Below, one piece after another: positions 1 through 7,158 of a stretch of 15,888 nucleotides of DNA; position 1 is the first letter of the stretch, and every line of letters begins with the position of its first letter. The position numbers and the translations under genes were made by a program. The notes under the pieces were generated by a model, which was not told where the DNA came from, did no database searches, and saw nothing but the letters and a program-made list of their open reading frames with translations. This DNA is from an uncultured Rhodospirillales bacterium (lineage in GTDB: Bacteria > Pseudomonadota > Alphaproteobacteria > Rhodospirillales > Casp-alpha2), in assembly GCA_938074585.1 (NCBI GenBank), contig CALJEW010000334.1:1-15888 (forward strand). The letters are read 5' to 3'.

Positions 1-2
1 GC

Positions 3-104
3 GCAGGTTCTGGCTTTGCATTCCCATCACAATCCTTATACATCGAAGCCATTCCATCTGAACGGCCAGAGTTTTTTGTTCCACCAACGGAAACTCAAAC
101 ATAA
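3..104 (+). CDS. C-terminal fragment of a probable MscS-family mechanosensitive channel (5' end outside window)
   Basis: An open frame enters from the left edge and runs 33 codons to a TAA. The tail begins AGSGFAFPSQSLYIEAIP. The pattern 'G-FAFPSQ-LY' resembles the end of the cytoplasmic C-terminal domain of MscS-type small-conductance channels, where a 'I-FPFPQ/S-T-Y/H' strand closes the beta domain. After it comes a short polar, Pro-rich tail without membrane character. These channels sit in the inner membrane and release solutes on hypo-osmotic shock. The other two plus frames across this stretch are less protein-like. The gene converges on the amidohydrolase, and its stop codon lies inside the terminator of that gene. 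Only about 30 residues are visible, so the family call is tentative. Confidence 0.5.
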   Translation, partial: AGSGFAFPSQSLYIEAIPSERPEFFVPPTETQT

Positions 105-135
105 AAAAGGCCGACGACAATAAGCCACCGACCTT
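103..135 (-). terminator. Rho-independent terminator of the amidohydrolase gene
   Basis: Read on the minus strand, a 12-bp stem with several G-U pairs (arms 135-124 and 118-107) closes a 5-nt loop (123-119, TTATT). A run of six T's follows immediately (108-103). It begins 23 bp past the amidohydrolase stop codon. On the plus strand the G-U pairs become A-C mismatches and there is no T-run, so it should act only on leftward transcripts. Confidence 0.75.
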
Positions 136-158
136 AAAGGCAAGATAAATTACCCTTT

Positions 159-1178
159 CTATAAACGATAAATCCGCGTTGCTGTATCATGGTACAAACG
201 GGCTTTTTCGTCTGCGGAATAGGTTCCCGTTAAGCGTTTGAACGAATTCCACAGCGTATTATAGTTACATGTTATCTGATCAACAGGAAAATTCGATTCG
301 AACATGCAGCGATCAATGCCAAATTGCTCGATTGTAAAATCATAATAATGGCGCGTTGCTTGCATTAATTCTTGACTGGTTGGTGGCTTGGGTTGCTCGT
401 GCCAACCAAAACCATTCTCGATCATATTAATACCACCTAATTTAGCTACCACGTTCTGACTTTTCGCCAGCTCTTTAATGTTTTTCTGCCAATCCACAAA
501 CACTTCATCAGATTTGCCCTGAAAAGGCCCGACGCCTAAAGGGCCGCCGAAATGATCAAGGATGATTGTTGTATCTGGGAACGCTTTGGCTAAATCGATA
601 ACATCAGGTATTTGCGTATGGTAGCACCAAGCTTCAAAGCTCAAGTCACGCTTTGCAAGCTCTGCAAACCCTAGTCGGAATGTTGCGTCATACATCAAGT
701 GCTGAGGAGGCTTCATGCGGCCTTGCGTGGTTGATCCGCTGGGGTCCCAAACAAGGCCATATCTGATGCCCCTAACCCGGCCACCGCCAGAAGCAATTTG
801 CGCGTCTAAAACTTGGCTTACGTCGGCACCAAGCATTAAATCAGCAGTGCATACAATACCTGCGGCAATCTTGCAGGGGCCATACAAACCGGATGCGCTC
901 ATGGCTGCAATACCGTTTACAAACTCAGTTTCACCAATCACGACCATATCTTTTGGGCCATCGGCTTTCCACATCGCACCACATTCAATGAACACAGTAG
1001 AGACAATATTATGGCCACAATTAATGTCGTCCAAAATATTATTGATCAAATACTGGGGAGCAGAACGCTCTGTGCGAAATTCCCAAAGATGATGATGTGG
1101 GTCGCAAATAGGCAAGTTTGGCTCAAGTGTTTCTTCCTGAATTTGAGCTAACCAATCGCGGTTTGTAGGATGTGTCAT
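159..1178 (-). CDS. Amidohydrolase family protein (amidohydrolase_2 / COG3618, TIM-barrel metal hydrolase or lactonase)
   Basis: This 339-aa protein has the usual length of the amidohydrolase_2 (COG3618) group, which includes sugar lactonases, 4-sulfomuconolactone hydrolase and decarboxylase-like enzymes. Near the N-terminus it carries the metal-binding strand CDPHHHLWEF (D26, H28, H30). A central WCYHTQIP segment and IILDHFGGP follow, placing histidines at later barrel strands. Near the C-terminus is CMFESNFPVD. There the residue often seen as the catalytic Asp in 'SDFPV' is Asn296; many family members share this variant. It is probably a soluble cytoplasmic hydrolase of a lactone or cyclic amide. 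The start is supported by AGAGGT seven bases upstream. It is transcribed divergently from the exporter and plus-strand gene run, so it may be co-regulated with them. The substrate cannot be read from the sequence. Confidence 0.85.
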   Translation of the reverse strand: MTHPTNRDWLAQIQEETLEPNLPICDPHHHLWEFRTERSAPQYLINNILDDINCGHNIVSTVFIECGAMWKADGPKDMVVIGETEFVNGIAAMSASGLYGPCKIAAGIVCTADLMLGADVSQVLDAQIASGGGRVRGIRYGLVWDPSGSTTQGRMKPPQHLMYDATFRLGFAELAKRDLSFEAWCYHTQIPDVIDLAKAFPDTTIILDHFGGPLGVGPFQGKSDEVFVDWQKNIKELAKSQNVVAKLGGINMIENGFGWHEQPKPPTSQELMQATRHYYDFTIEQFGIDRCMFESNFPVDQITCNYNTLWNSFKRLTGTYSADEKARLYHDTATRIYRL

Positions 1179-1436
1179 TATTACCTCTTTTTATTAAATT
1201 CCAACATTAAAAAGAGAATAGGGGGCATCCCCACCCGAATGCAAAAACAAAACCATAAAACACACTTTAAAAATTATTTTGATACATCAATCATCAAAGG
1301 TCTTTACTTCTAATCTCAATTGGAAAATTCTACTCCTTATGTAGGCGGATCAAATTTGAATAAACGTTCAACTTCCAAAATTTCTATCTCTTCTAAAATT
1401 ATAAACGAACACAACAAGATACATGAGCGCTGATTC
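1179..1436. promoter_or_regulatory. Divergent AT-rich control region between amidohydrolase and DMT exporter
   Basis: This 258-bp non-coding, AT-rich stretch lies between two divergent start codons, so it must hold promoters in both directions. I cannot fix unambiguous -35/-10 pairs. The most striking element is at 1278-1298: TTTGAT and ATCAAA form a 6-bp inverted repeat with a 9-nt spacer, and another ATCAA at 1286-1290 forms a tighter TTGAT-AC-ATCAA palindrome. This could be an operator for a local regulator, although no regulator gene lies in the window. A ribosome binding site (AGAGGT) lies next to the amidohydrolase start. The DMT start at 1437 has only a weak site and is preceded by a five-codon open frame beginning at ATG 1423. 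Confidence 0.4.
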
Positions 1437-2309
1437 ATGACTGAAAACAAATCAACTATGGGGATCATTATGATGATCATGGCCGTCGCCATATTGACGG
1501 GTATGAATGTCATGGTGAAAATGATTGGGACTTCATATCACCCAACGCAAATCACCTTTATGCGTAGCTTAATTGCAATGATGTTAATTTTTCCTTTTTT
1601 AATGAAAGCAGGGGGACTGTCACTTTTAAAAACCAAGCGCCCCGGACTGCATCTCATGAGATCACTAGCGGGGACGCTGGGTAACATCCTTTATTTTTAC
1701 GCCTTTCAGCGGATGACGGTCGGCGATGTGATGGTTATATCCCAAGCTGTCCCTTTGTTTGTGACGATTTTTGCCGTCTTATTTTTAAGTGAGCGCGTTG
1801 GAATCCGCCGTTGGGTTGCAGTTCTTATTGGCTTTTTAGGTGTCATTATTGCCATCGACCCAGCCGGAAATTTTCATGTTACGTCCCTAATTGCCGTTGC
1901 CGCAACAGGCTGTTGGGCCAGTACTATTTTGTTCATGCGTAAACTGGGGGCAACAGAAAGCCCCTACACTGTTACCTTCATTTTCATGGCAGTCTGCATG
2001 ACCATTACTGCGTGTATCCAGCCGTGGGTTTGGCAAACACCAACGCCCCGCATGCTTGTTTTGACTTTGGGCATTGGTATTTCGGGTGCATTAGGGCAAA
2101 TGCTTATGTCCACGGCACTTAAGTATGCCAAAGCATCAGTCGTAAGCCCGTTCAATTATACGGGCATTATATGGGCAATTGGATTTGATTTGGTTTTGTG
2201 GAATATTATCCCTGCGTGGACGACGATGCTCGGCGCAGGTATCATCACCGTAACAGGCGTCTACATTTTCCACCGTGAAGCCCTTGTTAGTCAAAAATCT
2301 GCGTCGTAA
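1437..2309 (+). CDS. DMT-superfamily (EamA-type) permease, probable metabolite exporter
   Basis: This 290-aa, strongly hydrophobic protein fits the ten-helix, two-EamA-repeat layout of drug/metabolite transporters. The first helix starts around residue 8 (MGIIMMIMAVAILTG). Typical repeat signatures follow: a basic 'FMRSLIAM' after TM2, 'RSLAGTLGNILYFYAFQRM' around residues 75-93, and 'AVPLFVTIFAVLFLSERVGIRRW' near the end of repeat 1. Repeat 2 has the matching 'PFNYTGIIWAIGFDLVLW'. These proteins move amino acids, amino-acid derivatives or nucleotide-sugar-like solutes across the inner membrane; the substrate cannot be predicted. It is the first gene of the plus-strand run, 92 bp ahead of the nitroreductase. 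It may export or import the compound handled by the enzymes downstream, but that is inference. Confidence 0.9.
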   Translation: MTENKSTMGIIMMIMAVAILTGMNVMVKMIGTSYHPTQITFMRSLIAMMLIFPFLMKAGGLSLLKTKRPGLHLMRSLAGTLGNILYFYAFQRMTVGDVMVISQAVPLFVTIFAVLFLSERVGIRRWVAVLIGFLGVIIAIDPAGNFHVTSLIAVAATGCWASTILFMRKLGATESPYTVTFIFMAVCMTITACIQPWVWQTPTPRMLVLTLGIGISGALGQMLMSTALKYAKASVVSPFNYTGIIWAIGFDLVLWNIIPAWTTMLGAGIITVTGVYIFHREALVSQKSAS

Positions 2310-2401
2310 CCCAAAAATACAGAACCTCTTATTGTCTTATACGTTTGGCAAGTCTAAGAGGAATAGGCGTTTTTTTTCACCAATTGAACCGGACCCACTT
2401 G

Positions 2402-3172
2402 ATGCCTGACCTCAGCTCTTACACAAGCGAAACCATCGATTTACTCCTCAATCGAGTGAGTGTTCGTAAATACGCGGACAAACCCGTCACACAAATAATG
2501 GTTGATGCTATTTTGGAAGCCGCATTTCGCGCTCCAACCTCATCGAACATTCAGGCCTATAGCGTTGTCGTTGTTCGCGATCATGACACATTACAAAAGC
2601 TTTCTGCTGTTACGGGGGGCCAAAAACATGTAGCCAATACACCCGTATTTCTAGCCTTTTGTGCCGACTTAACCCGCATTCAAGCGGCTATGAAAATGAA
2701 CGGCGGATCGATTGAGGCAAACAGCTTAGAAACAGGTTTGGTTGCTTCCATTGATGCAACGCTGGTTGGCATGTCGGCATCACTGGTTGCTGAATCATTA
2801 GGGCTAAAAGGTCTCATGATTGGGGCTGTTCGTAATAATGCGTCTGAAACCGCAAAAATTCTCAACCTTCCCAAACAGGTTTTTTGTGCTTTTGGCATGT
2901 GTTTAGGCTGGCCCGCTGAAGAACCACCACAAAAGCCCCGGATGACTCAAGCCGCCATGGTTCATCACGAACAATACGGAAATCACGAGAACGGGCAAAC
3001 CCCAGACGCACTCTTAAACACCTACGACCAAGATTTGTCGGCGCACTACATATCAATAAACAAACCAACGACTACAGATTCGTGGACCCACGATATTGCA
3101 AAAAAGTTTTCACCCGAGCCGCGTGCAAATCTTCGCAAAGAATTAAAAGATCAAGGGTTTGATTTTTCATAA
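2402..3172 (+). CDS. NfsA-like NADPH-dependent flavin oxidoreductase (nitroreductase family)
   Basis: This is an FMN-dependent nitroreductase-fold enzyme of the NfsA/FRP branch. The N-terminal LLNRVSVRKYADKPV and APTSSNIQAYSVVVVRD match the FMN phosphate-binding region. An internal GLMIGAVRNN segment precedes the family tail 'YDQDLSAHYISI...SWTHDIA...ANLRKELKDQGFDF', which is diagnostic of NfsA-type proteins. Starting at ATG 2402 gives 256 aa, close to the usual length. A TTG at 2345 would add 19 residues that look unlike the family, so I reject it, although the ribosome site before 2402 is weak. Family members reduce nitroaromatics, quinones or other flavin-accessible substrates with NADPH. 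The gene precedes the CoA-transferase by 23 bp and is probably co-transcribed with it. Confidence 0.9.
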   Translation: MPDLSSYTSETIDLLLNRVSVRKYADKPVTQIMVDAILEAAFRAPTSSNIQAYSVVVVRDHDTLQKLSAVTGGQKHVANTPVFLAFCADLTRIQAAMKMNGGSIEANSLETGLVASIDATLVGMSASLVAESLGLKGLMIGAVRNNASETAKILNLPKQVFCAFGMCLGWPAEEPPQKPRMTQAAMVHHEQYGNHENGQTPDALLNTYDQDLSAHYISINKPTTTDSWTHDIAKKFSPEPRANLRKELKDQGFDFS

Positions 3173-3195
3173 ATTCACTCAAGTAAGGATATAAA

Positions 3196-4416
3196 ATGCC
3201 TTCTGATATAGCCACAGGTCCGCTCGCGGGCGTTAAAGTGATTGAACTTGCCCATGTGATGGCGGGGCCAACGTGTGGGCGCATGTTAGCAGATATGGGA
3301 GCAGACGTGATTAAGGTTGAGCGCGCACCCAATGGTGATGACTTGCGCCAAGATGCCTTTTCTCCAGCTGAATACGGCGGAGATTCCTATGCTTTTATGA
3401 TGATGAACCGCAACAAGCGGGGCATATCGCTTGATCTTAAAAGCCAAGAAGGCAAAGAAGCGCTTGAACGCCTTTTATCTGATTCCGATGTGATGATTGA
3501 AAATTATCGTCACGATACGATGGAAAAATTAGGCTTCGGATATGAAGAATTACACAAACGCCATCCGCGCCTGATTTACTGTGCGGTTTCAGGTTATGGA
3601 CGAACAGGCCCCTATGCAGAGCGCGGTGGTTTCGATTTAATCGCCCAAGGCATGAGCGGTTTAATGAGCTACACCGGTGAAGGCGATGGCCGTCCACCGG
3701 TTAAAGTCGGCGCGCCCGTAACCGATATTACAGCGGGTATTTTGGCTGCGATGGGCGTTGCTGCTGCACTGCATAGCCGCAGTCAAACTGGCGTTGGCCA
3801 AATGGTTGATACGTCGCTTTATGAAACAGGGATTACATTTAGCTACTGGCATTCAGCCATTGCCTTTGCCACGGGTGATTGCCCCGGAGCATTGGGCTCA
3901 GCCCATCCGCTTAACACGCCCTATCAAGCGTATCAAACAGCCGATGGCTGGATTAATATTGGTGGGGCTAATCAAGCCAATTGGTTACGATTATTGGACG
4001 TAATTGATGCACCCAAACTTAAATCCGATCCCCGGTTTGAGCTCAATATCAACCGTATGGAAAACAAACCGGCATTGGATCAAATTCTAACAGAAAAACT
4101 AAGCCACAAATCAACCGATCAATGGCTTGGTGTGCTCGAATTAGCGGGCATTCCAGCTGGGCCCATTCGCACCGTTCCCGAAATGCACCAAGACCCTCAC
4201 ACCATCTCCCGTGAAATGGTCACCACCACTGAACACAAACGCTTAGGCCCTGTAAAAACCATCGGCTTTCCTGTTAAGTTTAGTGAAACACCAGGTGCTG
4301 TTACTCAGGCGGCACCCGTTTTAGGCCAACATACGCGGGACGTATTGCGTGAAAACGGGTATAACGAACAAGAAATTCAAAATTTCATCGATATCGGTGC
4401 TGTTATTGCCGAATAA
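3196..4416 (+). CDS. Class III CoA-transferase (CaiB/BaiF family)
   Basis: This 406-aa protein has the full length of the CaiB/BaiF (formyl-CoA transferase-like) family. The N-terminal GVKVIELAHVMAGP and MLADMGADVIKVE are the signature CoA-binding and Rossmann segments. NRNKRGISLDLK and CAVSGYGRTGPY follow. The segment APVTDITAG places the expected catalytic aspartate at D177, which forms the acyl-enzyme anhydride in this family. GQMVDTSLYE lies just after. The C-terminal part carries the linker and small domain (IPAGPIRTVPEM). Such enzymes swap CoA between carboxylic acids, activating a substrate for degradation. The start is well supported by AAGGA eight bases upstream. Its place between a flavin reductase and an M29-like metalloenzyme suggests that a product acid of this pathway is activated as a CoA thioester. 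Confidence 0.93.
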   Translation: MPSDIATGPLAGVKVIELAHVMAGPTCGRMLADMGADVIKVERAPNGDDLRQDAFSPAEYGGDSYAFMMMNRNKRGISLDLKSQEGKEALERLLSDSDVMIENYRHDTMEKLGFGYEELHKRHPRLIYCAVSGYGRTGPYAERGGFDLIAQGMSGLMSYTGEGDGRPPVKVGAPVTDITAGILAAMGVAAALHSRSQTGVGQMVDTSLYETGITFSYWHSAIAFATGDCPGALGSAHPLNTPYQAYQTADGWINIGGANQANWLRLLDVIDAPKLKSDPRFELNINRMENKPALDQILTEKLSHKSTDQWLGVLELAGIPAGPIRTVPEMHQDPHTISREMVTTTEHKRLGPVKTIGFPVKFSETPGAVTQAAPVLGQHTRDVLRENGYNEQEIQNFIDIGAVIAE

Positions 4417-4425
4417 CAAAAAATA

Positions 4426-4439
4426 CAGCAAGGATGCTG
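4426..4439 (+). promoter_or_regulatory. Shine-Dalgarno site in the loop of a short hairpin before the M29-like gene
   Basis: CAGCA and TGCTG form a 5-bp stem around an AGGA loop, with the AAGGA ribosome site ending nine bases before ATG 4444. It is too weak to be a terminator, and the accessible loop placement would not by itself block initiation. It is noted mainly because it fixes the start codon. Any regulatory role is speculative. Confidence 0.3.
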
Positions 4440-4443
4440 CTAT

Positions 4444-5421
4444 ATGATTTCGACATTAATGAAAATGTCTGCCGCCCGTAAAGCGGTTCAGCTTTTAGGT
4501 GAAGCACAAAAAGACACCGAAATTTTGATCCTGCATGATCCATTAACCATAGCTAATGTCGAGCCTTTAGCGATTGCCGCGGATGAAGTAGGGGCGCGTA
4601 TTACCACCATGCAAATGAACCCCAGCAAACATCACGGGCAGCAATTATCGCCTGTTGTTGGTGCTGCCATGAAGTCGGCCGATTTAGTTATAGGTGTGGC
4701 GTATCAAAACATTGCCCACACTCAAGCCCGCCTTGATGCGCAACGGAGCGGCACAAAAGTTATGGTATTACCAGAATCAGATAGCGACGGTTTCTTTTTG
4801 GCAGCCGGATGGGATTGCGACTTTGAAGCAATCCGCCCTGAAATCGATGCCATTGCCGGGGCTTTAACAAAGGCTCAGATCGCCCGCGTTTGGTCCGACG
4901 ATGGAACAGATATCACCATGAGCATCAAAGGCCGGGAAGGGCGCTCGCTCAACGGCTTCGTCAACACCAAAGACATTTCAGCGGGGTATTGCTTGGAATC
5001 AAGTTTGGCTCCGGTTGAAGGTACCGCTGAAGGGAAAATTGTTGTCAACGCAAGTATCCCCGGCGTGGCCTTAATAGAGAACGAATTTATTGAAATCATC
5101 TTCCAGAAGGGGCTAGCCGTATCGATTGAAGGCGGTGCGGATGCGAAAAAATTTCGCGACTTGTTAGCAAGTTTTAACGATCCAAACGTTTATAATTTGG
5201 GCGAACTGGGGTTGGGCATGAACCCCAATTGTACGCTGGATGGAACAATGCTAAGCGATGAGAGCGTTTATGGCGGCTTTCAATTGGCATTGGGCACAAG
5301 TGCGTATATTGGGGGCACCTGCAAAGCCGCCGCCCACTATGATACCGTCGTCACCAACGCCTGTTTAGAGCTTGATGGCAAAGCCGTGTTCCAAGGAACG
5401 GAAATGCTCATTCCGCATTAA
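4444..5421 (+). CDS. M29 aminopeptidase / 2,5-dihydroxypyridine 5,6-dioxygenase-like metalloenzyme
   Basis: This 325-aa protein belongs to the superfamily that joins M29 leucyl aminopeptidases (aminopeptidase T) and NicX-type 2,5-dihydroxypyridine dioxygenases. The C-terminal metal region is clear: NLGELGLGMNP (E254), SDES (E273), ALGTSAYIGGT, then AAAHYDTVV with H298 and D300 as the His-x-Asp pair. It is shorter than typical M29 peptidases (about 400 aa). Gln280 sits where, as I recall the family, 'HIALG' peptidases carry a His. Both points argue against an ordinary aminopeptidase. With a flavin reductase and a CoA-transferase upstream, a ring-opening dioxygenase or an amide/peptide-like hydrolase is equally possible. 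The start is supported by AAGGA at nine bases. The last 57 bp overlap the converging hyuB tail, and both C-termini look complete. Confidence 0.75.
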   Translation: MISTLMKMSAARKAVQLLGEAQKDTEILILHDPLTIANVEPLAIAADEVGARITTMQMNPSKHHGQQLSPVVGAAMKSADLVIGVAYQNIAHTQARLDAQRSGTKVMVLPESDSDGFFLAAGWDCDFEAIRPEIDAIAGALTKAQIARVWSDDGTDITMSIKGREGRSLNGFVNTKDISAGYCLESSLAPVEGTAEGKIVVNASIPGVALIENEFIEIIFQKGLAVSIEGGADAKKFRDLLASFNDPNVYNLGELGLGMNPNCTLDGTMLSDESVYGGFQLALGTSAYIGGTCKAAAHYDTVVTNACLELDGKAVFQGTEMLIPH

Positions 5422-7158
5422 AGGCGCGGGGCTTAAAACCTTAGCTCTCAGTTTCTTTGTCGCCACCGCATCTAATTCGCCTGCACCAGATACAATGACC
5501 TTATACGCATCCCGCGCGGCTTCAGCCGAGACCATGCCATTTTTGACATCCCAAGCGACACGCTCAGGGGAACGCGATAACGGATCACCGAGACCACCTC
5601 CGCCGGGCATATCCATAACGACAACTTCACCAGATGGAACGTTTTGACGCCCTTTGTTATTTAGCTTCTGGCCACTTTCTAATGACAACAAACCCATTCC
5701 CCCCGGTTGGCCTTCATTGCGCCCCCGGGCCGGATAATGGCATCGGTCAAACATTGCTGAGACTGCCCACGTAGCCCCTTCACGATGACCAATAGACATA
5801 ACTTGCCCTGTGCCTCCCCGATGTGCCCCAGCGCCACCAGAATCTGTCCGGTATTCTTTTTCCCATACAATAATAGGTGCAATTGTCTCGTTAATCTCAA
5901 CCGGTGTATTGCGTACCCCTGACGGGAACGCGGTGGCTGATAACCCATCTTTTCCGGGGCGCGCACCCGTTCCACCAGAATGAAAGACATTTATAGTGAA
6001 CGGCGTTGATTTACTGTTTTCACTCTCGCCACCAATCCCATGCCCACCCAACAATACAGGGTTCCATAAACTCGATGATCCTTCCGCCGGAACCCGATCA
6101 GGGACAACTTGATGCAAGCACCCCATAACCACATCAGGTAACATTTGACCAACCACATGGCGCGCGGCAACTGCACGGGGATGCAGCGCGTTTAGAATGC
6201 AGCCTTCAGGAGCGGTAACCCGAACCGGGGCAAGCGATCCAGAATTATTTGGTATTTGCGAGCCAACAACACAGCGCACCCCAAACGAAGCATACGCTTG
6301 GGTATAGGTCACAGGGACATTAATACCGCGCCCAGAAACCGGCGAGGTGCCTGAAAAATCAACATCAATTCCAGTTTCCGATATTATCATTTTAGCAACC
6401 AGATCAATCGGTTTATCATACCCATCGATCCGCATTGAATTTTCGAAGCTACCAAAGGGAAGCTCTCGAATTTGTGCCAACATGCTTTCAAATGAACGAT
6501 TGATGATCGCATCTGCAATTTGATCCAAATTATCTAATGCAAATTCACCCATCGTTTCAAGCAAACGACGGCTTCCTGTCTCGTTACAAGCGGCAAGCGA
6601 ATACAAATCGCCTTCAACCTGATCCGGTTCACGCACATTGACCCGAATAATCTCGATTAAATTTGCGTTAATTTCACCTTCGGTCATCAACGCCATAATC
6701 GGGATATTGATTCCTTCTTCATAAACCTGTCTGCCGTCCGGGCCAAAGCCCATGCCGCCAACGTCGACAACGTGACTGGTCGACGCAAACAAAGCAACGA
6801 CTTGGCCTTTTAAAAACACCGGCGAAACCACGGTAAAATCATGCAAATGCCCGGTTCCCAACCATGGATCATTTGTCAAATAAACATTACCTTCCACCAT
6901 TTCACCAGGTGGAAATTTATCCATAAAAAAATTAACCGATGCCGCCATGGCGTTAACGTGACCCGGTGTTCCGGTCACGGCTTGGGCCAACATGCGGCCC
7001 TTTAAATCAAAAACCCCGGCTGATAAATCACCCGCTTCGCGCACGGATGTACTGAACGCGGTTCGAATTAGTGCTTGGGCTTGTTCTTCAACAATCGATA
7101 ACAATCGGTTCCACAGAATTTGTATTTGTATTTCATCAAGATCATGTGAAGCACTCAT
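5365..7158 (-). CDS. hyuB: Hydantoinase B / oxoprolinase subunit (HyuB family)
   Basis: This 597-aa protein matches the HyuB (hydantoinase_B / acetone carboxylase alpha-like) family in length. It opens with QIQILWNRLLSIVEEQAQALIRTAFSTSVREAGDLS, a hallmark N-terminus. It then has GTPGHVNAM and VYLTNDPWLGTGHLHDF, the conserved 'NDP-GTHL-D' motif. Later come FHSGGTGARPGKDGLSAT, GGAGAHRGGTGQV and the glycine-rich GGGGLGDPLSR near the C-terminus. With HyuA it forms an ATP-dependent cytosolic enzyme that opens a cyclic amide such as a hydantoin or 5-oxoproline. Its ATG overlaps the hyuA stop (ATGA), with a strong AGGAGG site seven bases upstream, so translation is coupled. It is the last gene of the senA-hyuA-hyuB run, and its tail overlaps the converging M29-like gene. 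Confidence 0.9.
   Translation of the reverse strand: MSASHDLDEIQIQILWNRLLSIVEEQAQALIRTAFSTSVREAGDLSAGVFDLKGRMLAQAVTGTPGHVNAMAASVNFFMDKFPPGEMVEGNVYLTNDPWLGTGHLHDFTVVSPVFLKGQVVALFASTSHVVDVGGMGFGPDGRQVYEEGINIPIMALMTEGEINANLIEIIRVNVREPDQVEGDLYSLAACNETGSRRLLETMGEFALDNLDQIADAIINRSFESMLAQIRELPFGSFENSMRIDGYDKPIDLVAKMIISETGIDVDFSGTSPVSGRGINVPVTYTQAYASFGVRCVVGSQIPNNSGSLAPVRVTAPEGCILNALHPRAVAARHVVGQMLPDVVMGCLHQVVPDRVPAEGSSSLWNPVLLGGHGIGGESENSKSTPFTINVFHSGGTGARPGKDGLSATAFPSGVRNTPVEINETIAPIIVWEKEYRTDSGGAGAHRGGTGQVMSIGHREGATWAVSAMFDRCHYPARGRNEGQPGGMGLLSLESGQKLNNKGRQNVPSGEVVVMDMPGGGGLGDPLSRSPERVAWDVKNGMVSAEAARDAYKVIVSGAGELDAVATKKLRAKVLSPAPLMRNEHFRSLEHGFAIKL

Noticed and set aside
715..1092. 125-codon plus-strand frame inside the amidohydrolase
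   Set aside because: It lies wholly within a clear gene on the other strand, has no family-like motifs and has no ribosome site. I treated the other long antisense frames inside genes the same way.
2345..2401. TTG start extending the nitroreductase by 19 residues
   Set aside because: The added residues look unlike any NfsA N-terminus, and ATG 2402 gives the normal family length.
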